DNA from: Alphaproteobacteria bacterium
GTDB lineage: Bacteria; Pseudomonadota; Alphaproteobacteria; Micavibrionales; Micavibrionaceae
Assembly: GCA_028289285.1 (NCBI GenBank)
Contig: JANQRF010000002.1
Location: 496,001 to 560,000, forward strand
DNA length: 64,000 bases
Direction of reading: 5' to 3'
The position numbers and the translations under genes were made by a program. Each line of letters starts with the position of its first letter. Position 1 is the first letter of the stretch. Positions 63,581-64,000 of this stretch are shown in pieces. Below the pieces are notes generated by a model. It searched no databases and was not told the DNA's origin. It was given only the letters and a program-made list of their open reading frames with translations.

Positions 63581-64000
63581 GCATTTTCTCCGGAAGAGAA
63601 TAGAATATATTGATCTAAAACAGATTTTGCCTGTCCTGAATCAATCGCTTGTGCGGCTATCTGCACCGCGTCTTTTAAATCATTCGTTTTACCTGCAATG
63701 ATCAAAACGGCCGCCGCATTCATCAATACAATATCGCGGTAAGGGCTTTTGAGTCCGTCCAGAAGGTCTTTGAGCGCAGATGCGTTATAAGCCGCATCGC
63801 CGCCTTTCAGGTCTTCGGATTTTGAATAGGGCAAACCAAAATCATCGGGTGTCAGGGTTTTTGTTTCAATCTGTCCATTATCAAGTACGGCGATGTGCGT
63901 TTCGTCTGTATTGGTGATTTCATCCAGCCCGTCTGCGCCATGGACGATCCAGGCGCGCTGCGTGCCAAGCCGTTTCAGCGTTTCTGCCATGGGGACAAGC
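63577..64000 (-). CDS. trpD: Anthranilate phosphoribosyltransferase (3' part, cut by window edge)
   Basis: C-terminal portion of TrpD: LVPMAETLKRLGTQRAWIVH then GADGLDEI near the visible start, and GGDAAYNASALKDLLDG further on, match the family's second half. The reading frame continues past the window edge with no start codon of its own (the Met at 63990 is internal), so it is incomplete, not truncated in nature. It overlaps trpC by 4 nt, forming trpDC. Confidence 0.93.
   Translation of the reverse strand, partial: LVPMAETLKRLGTQRAWIVHGADGLDEITNTDETHIAVLDNGQIETKTLTPDDFGLPYSKSEDLKGGDAAYNASALKDLLDGLKSPYRDIVLMNAAAVLIIAGKTNDLKDAVQIAAQAIDSGQAKSVLDQYILFSSGENA

Overview
The window reads as a 64 kb chromosomal stretch of an alphaproteobacterium (double membrane, lipid A, aerobic respiration). 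The case rests on gene order: nuoA-N followed by birA-coaX-rnj-DUF1467-proS-lolC-lolD-dnaE; rpsB-tsf-pyrH-frr-uppS-cdsA-dxr-rseP-bamA-skp-lpxD-fabZ-lpxA-lpxI-lpxB; and trpD-trpC-lexA-comEC-gltX-gltA. LpxI in place of LpxH, a short ProS without the insertion domain, a monofunctional BirA and a GTTC-N7-GTTC LexA box all agree with this class. No finer placement can be supported from the sequence alone. No rRNA, CRISPR array, prophage or classical transposase is visible.

Layout. 1-4.3 kb: two unrecognised proteins, alanine dehydrogenase, tRNA-Asp, a perfect parS centromere motif and another unrecognised protein. 4.3-28.1 kb: all 14 complex I genes (nuoA to nuoN) in canonical order but interrupted at many junctions by unrelated, often AT-richer genes: a Tat-type exported protein, a GxxExxY protein, small orphans, a GIY-YIG nuclease, a TsaE-like P-loop protein, purQ and a fused purSL on the opposite strand, a MazG-like hydrolase, a 54-residue membrane peptide and a PagL-like lipid A deacylase. 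28.1-40.3 kb: biotin ligase, type III pantothenate kinase, RNase J, prolyl-tRNA synthetase, the LolCD lipoprotein exporter and DNA polymerase III alpha. 40.4-56.2 kb: translation (rpsB, tsf, frr), UMP kinase, undecaprenyl and phospholipid precursors, the MEP pathway enzyme Dxr, RseP, BamA, a Skp-like chaperone and lipid A synthesis. 56.2-64 kb: citrate synthase, a small orphan pair, GltX, ComEC, LexA, TrpC and the 3' part of trpD, which runs off the edge.

The housekeeping genes form tight operons with overlapping or abutting starts and stops. The unusual content is what sits between them. Two nuclease-like ORFs (GIY-YIG and GxxExxY) are each enclosed by their own 26-29 bp imperfect terminal inverted repeats and look like small mobile cassettes inserted into nuo junctions. 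Related gene-less hairpin units, most with TGTCAT...ATGACA ends, recur at 42.3, 56.2, 57.6 and 59.8 kb; one supplies the lpxB stop codon and one lies inside an ORF. A long hairpin separates the nuoB Shine-Dalgarno sequence from its start codon. Several transcription units (nuoA, purSL and several orphans) have a sigma70-type promoter whose -10 box ends only 5-8 nt before the start codon, which predicts leaderless mRNAs.

All assignments come from reading motifs, lengths and gene order by eye. No database search was possible, so unrecognised proteins are labelled as such.
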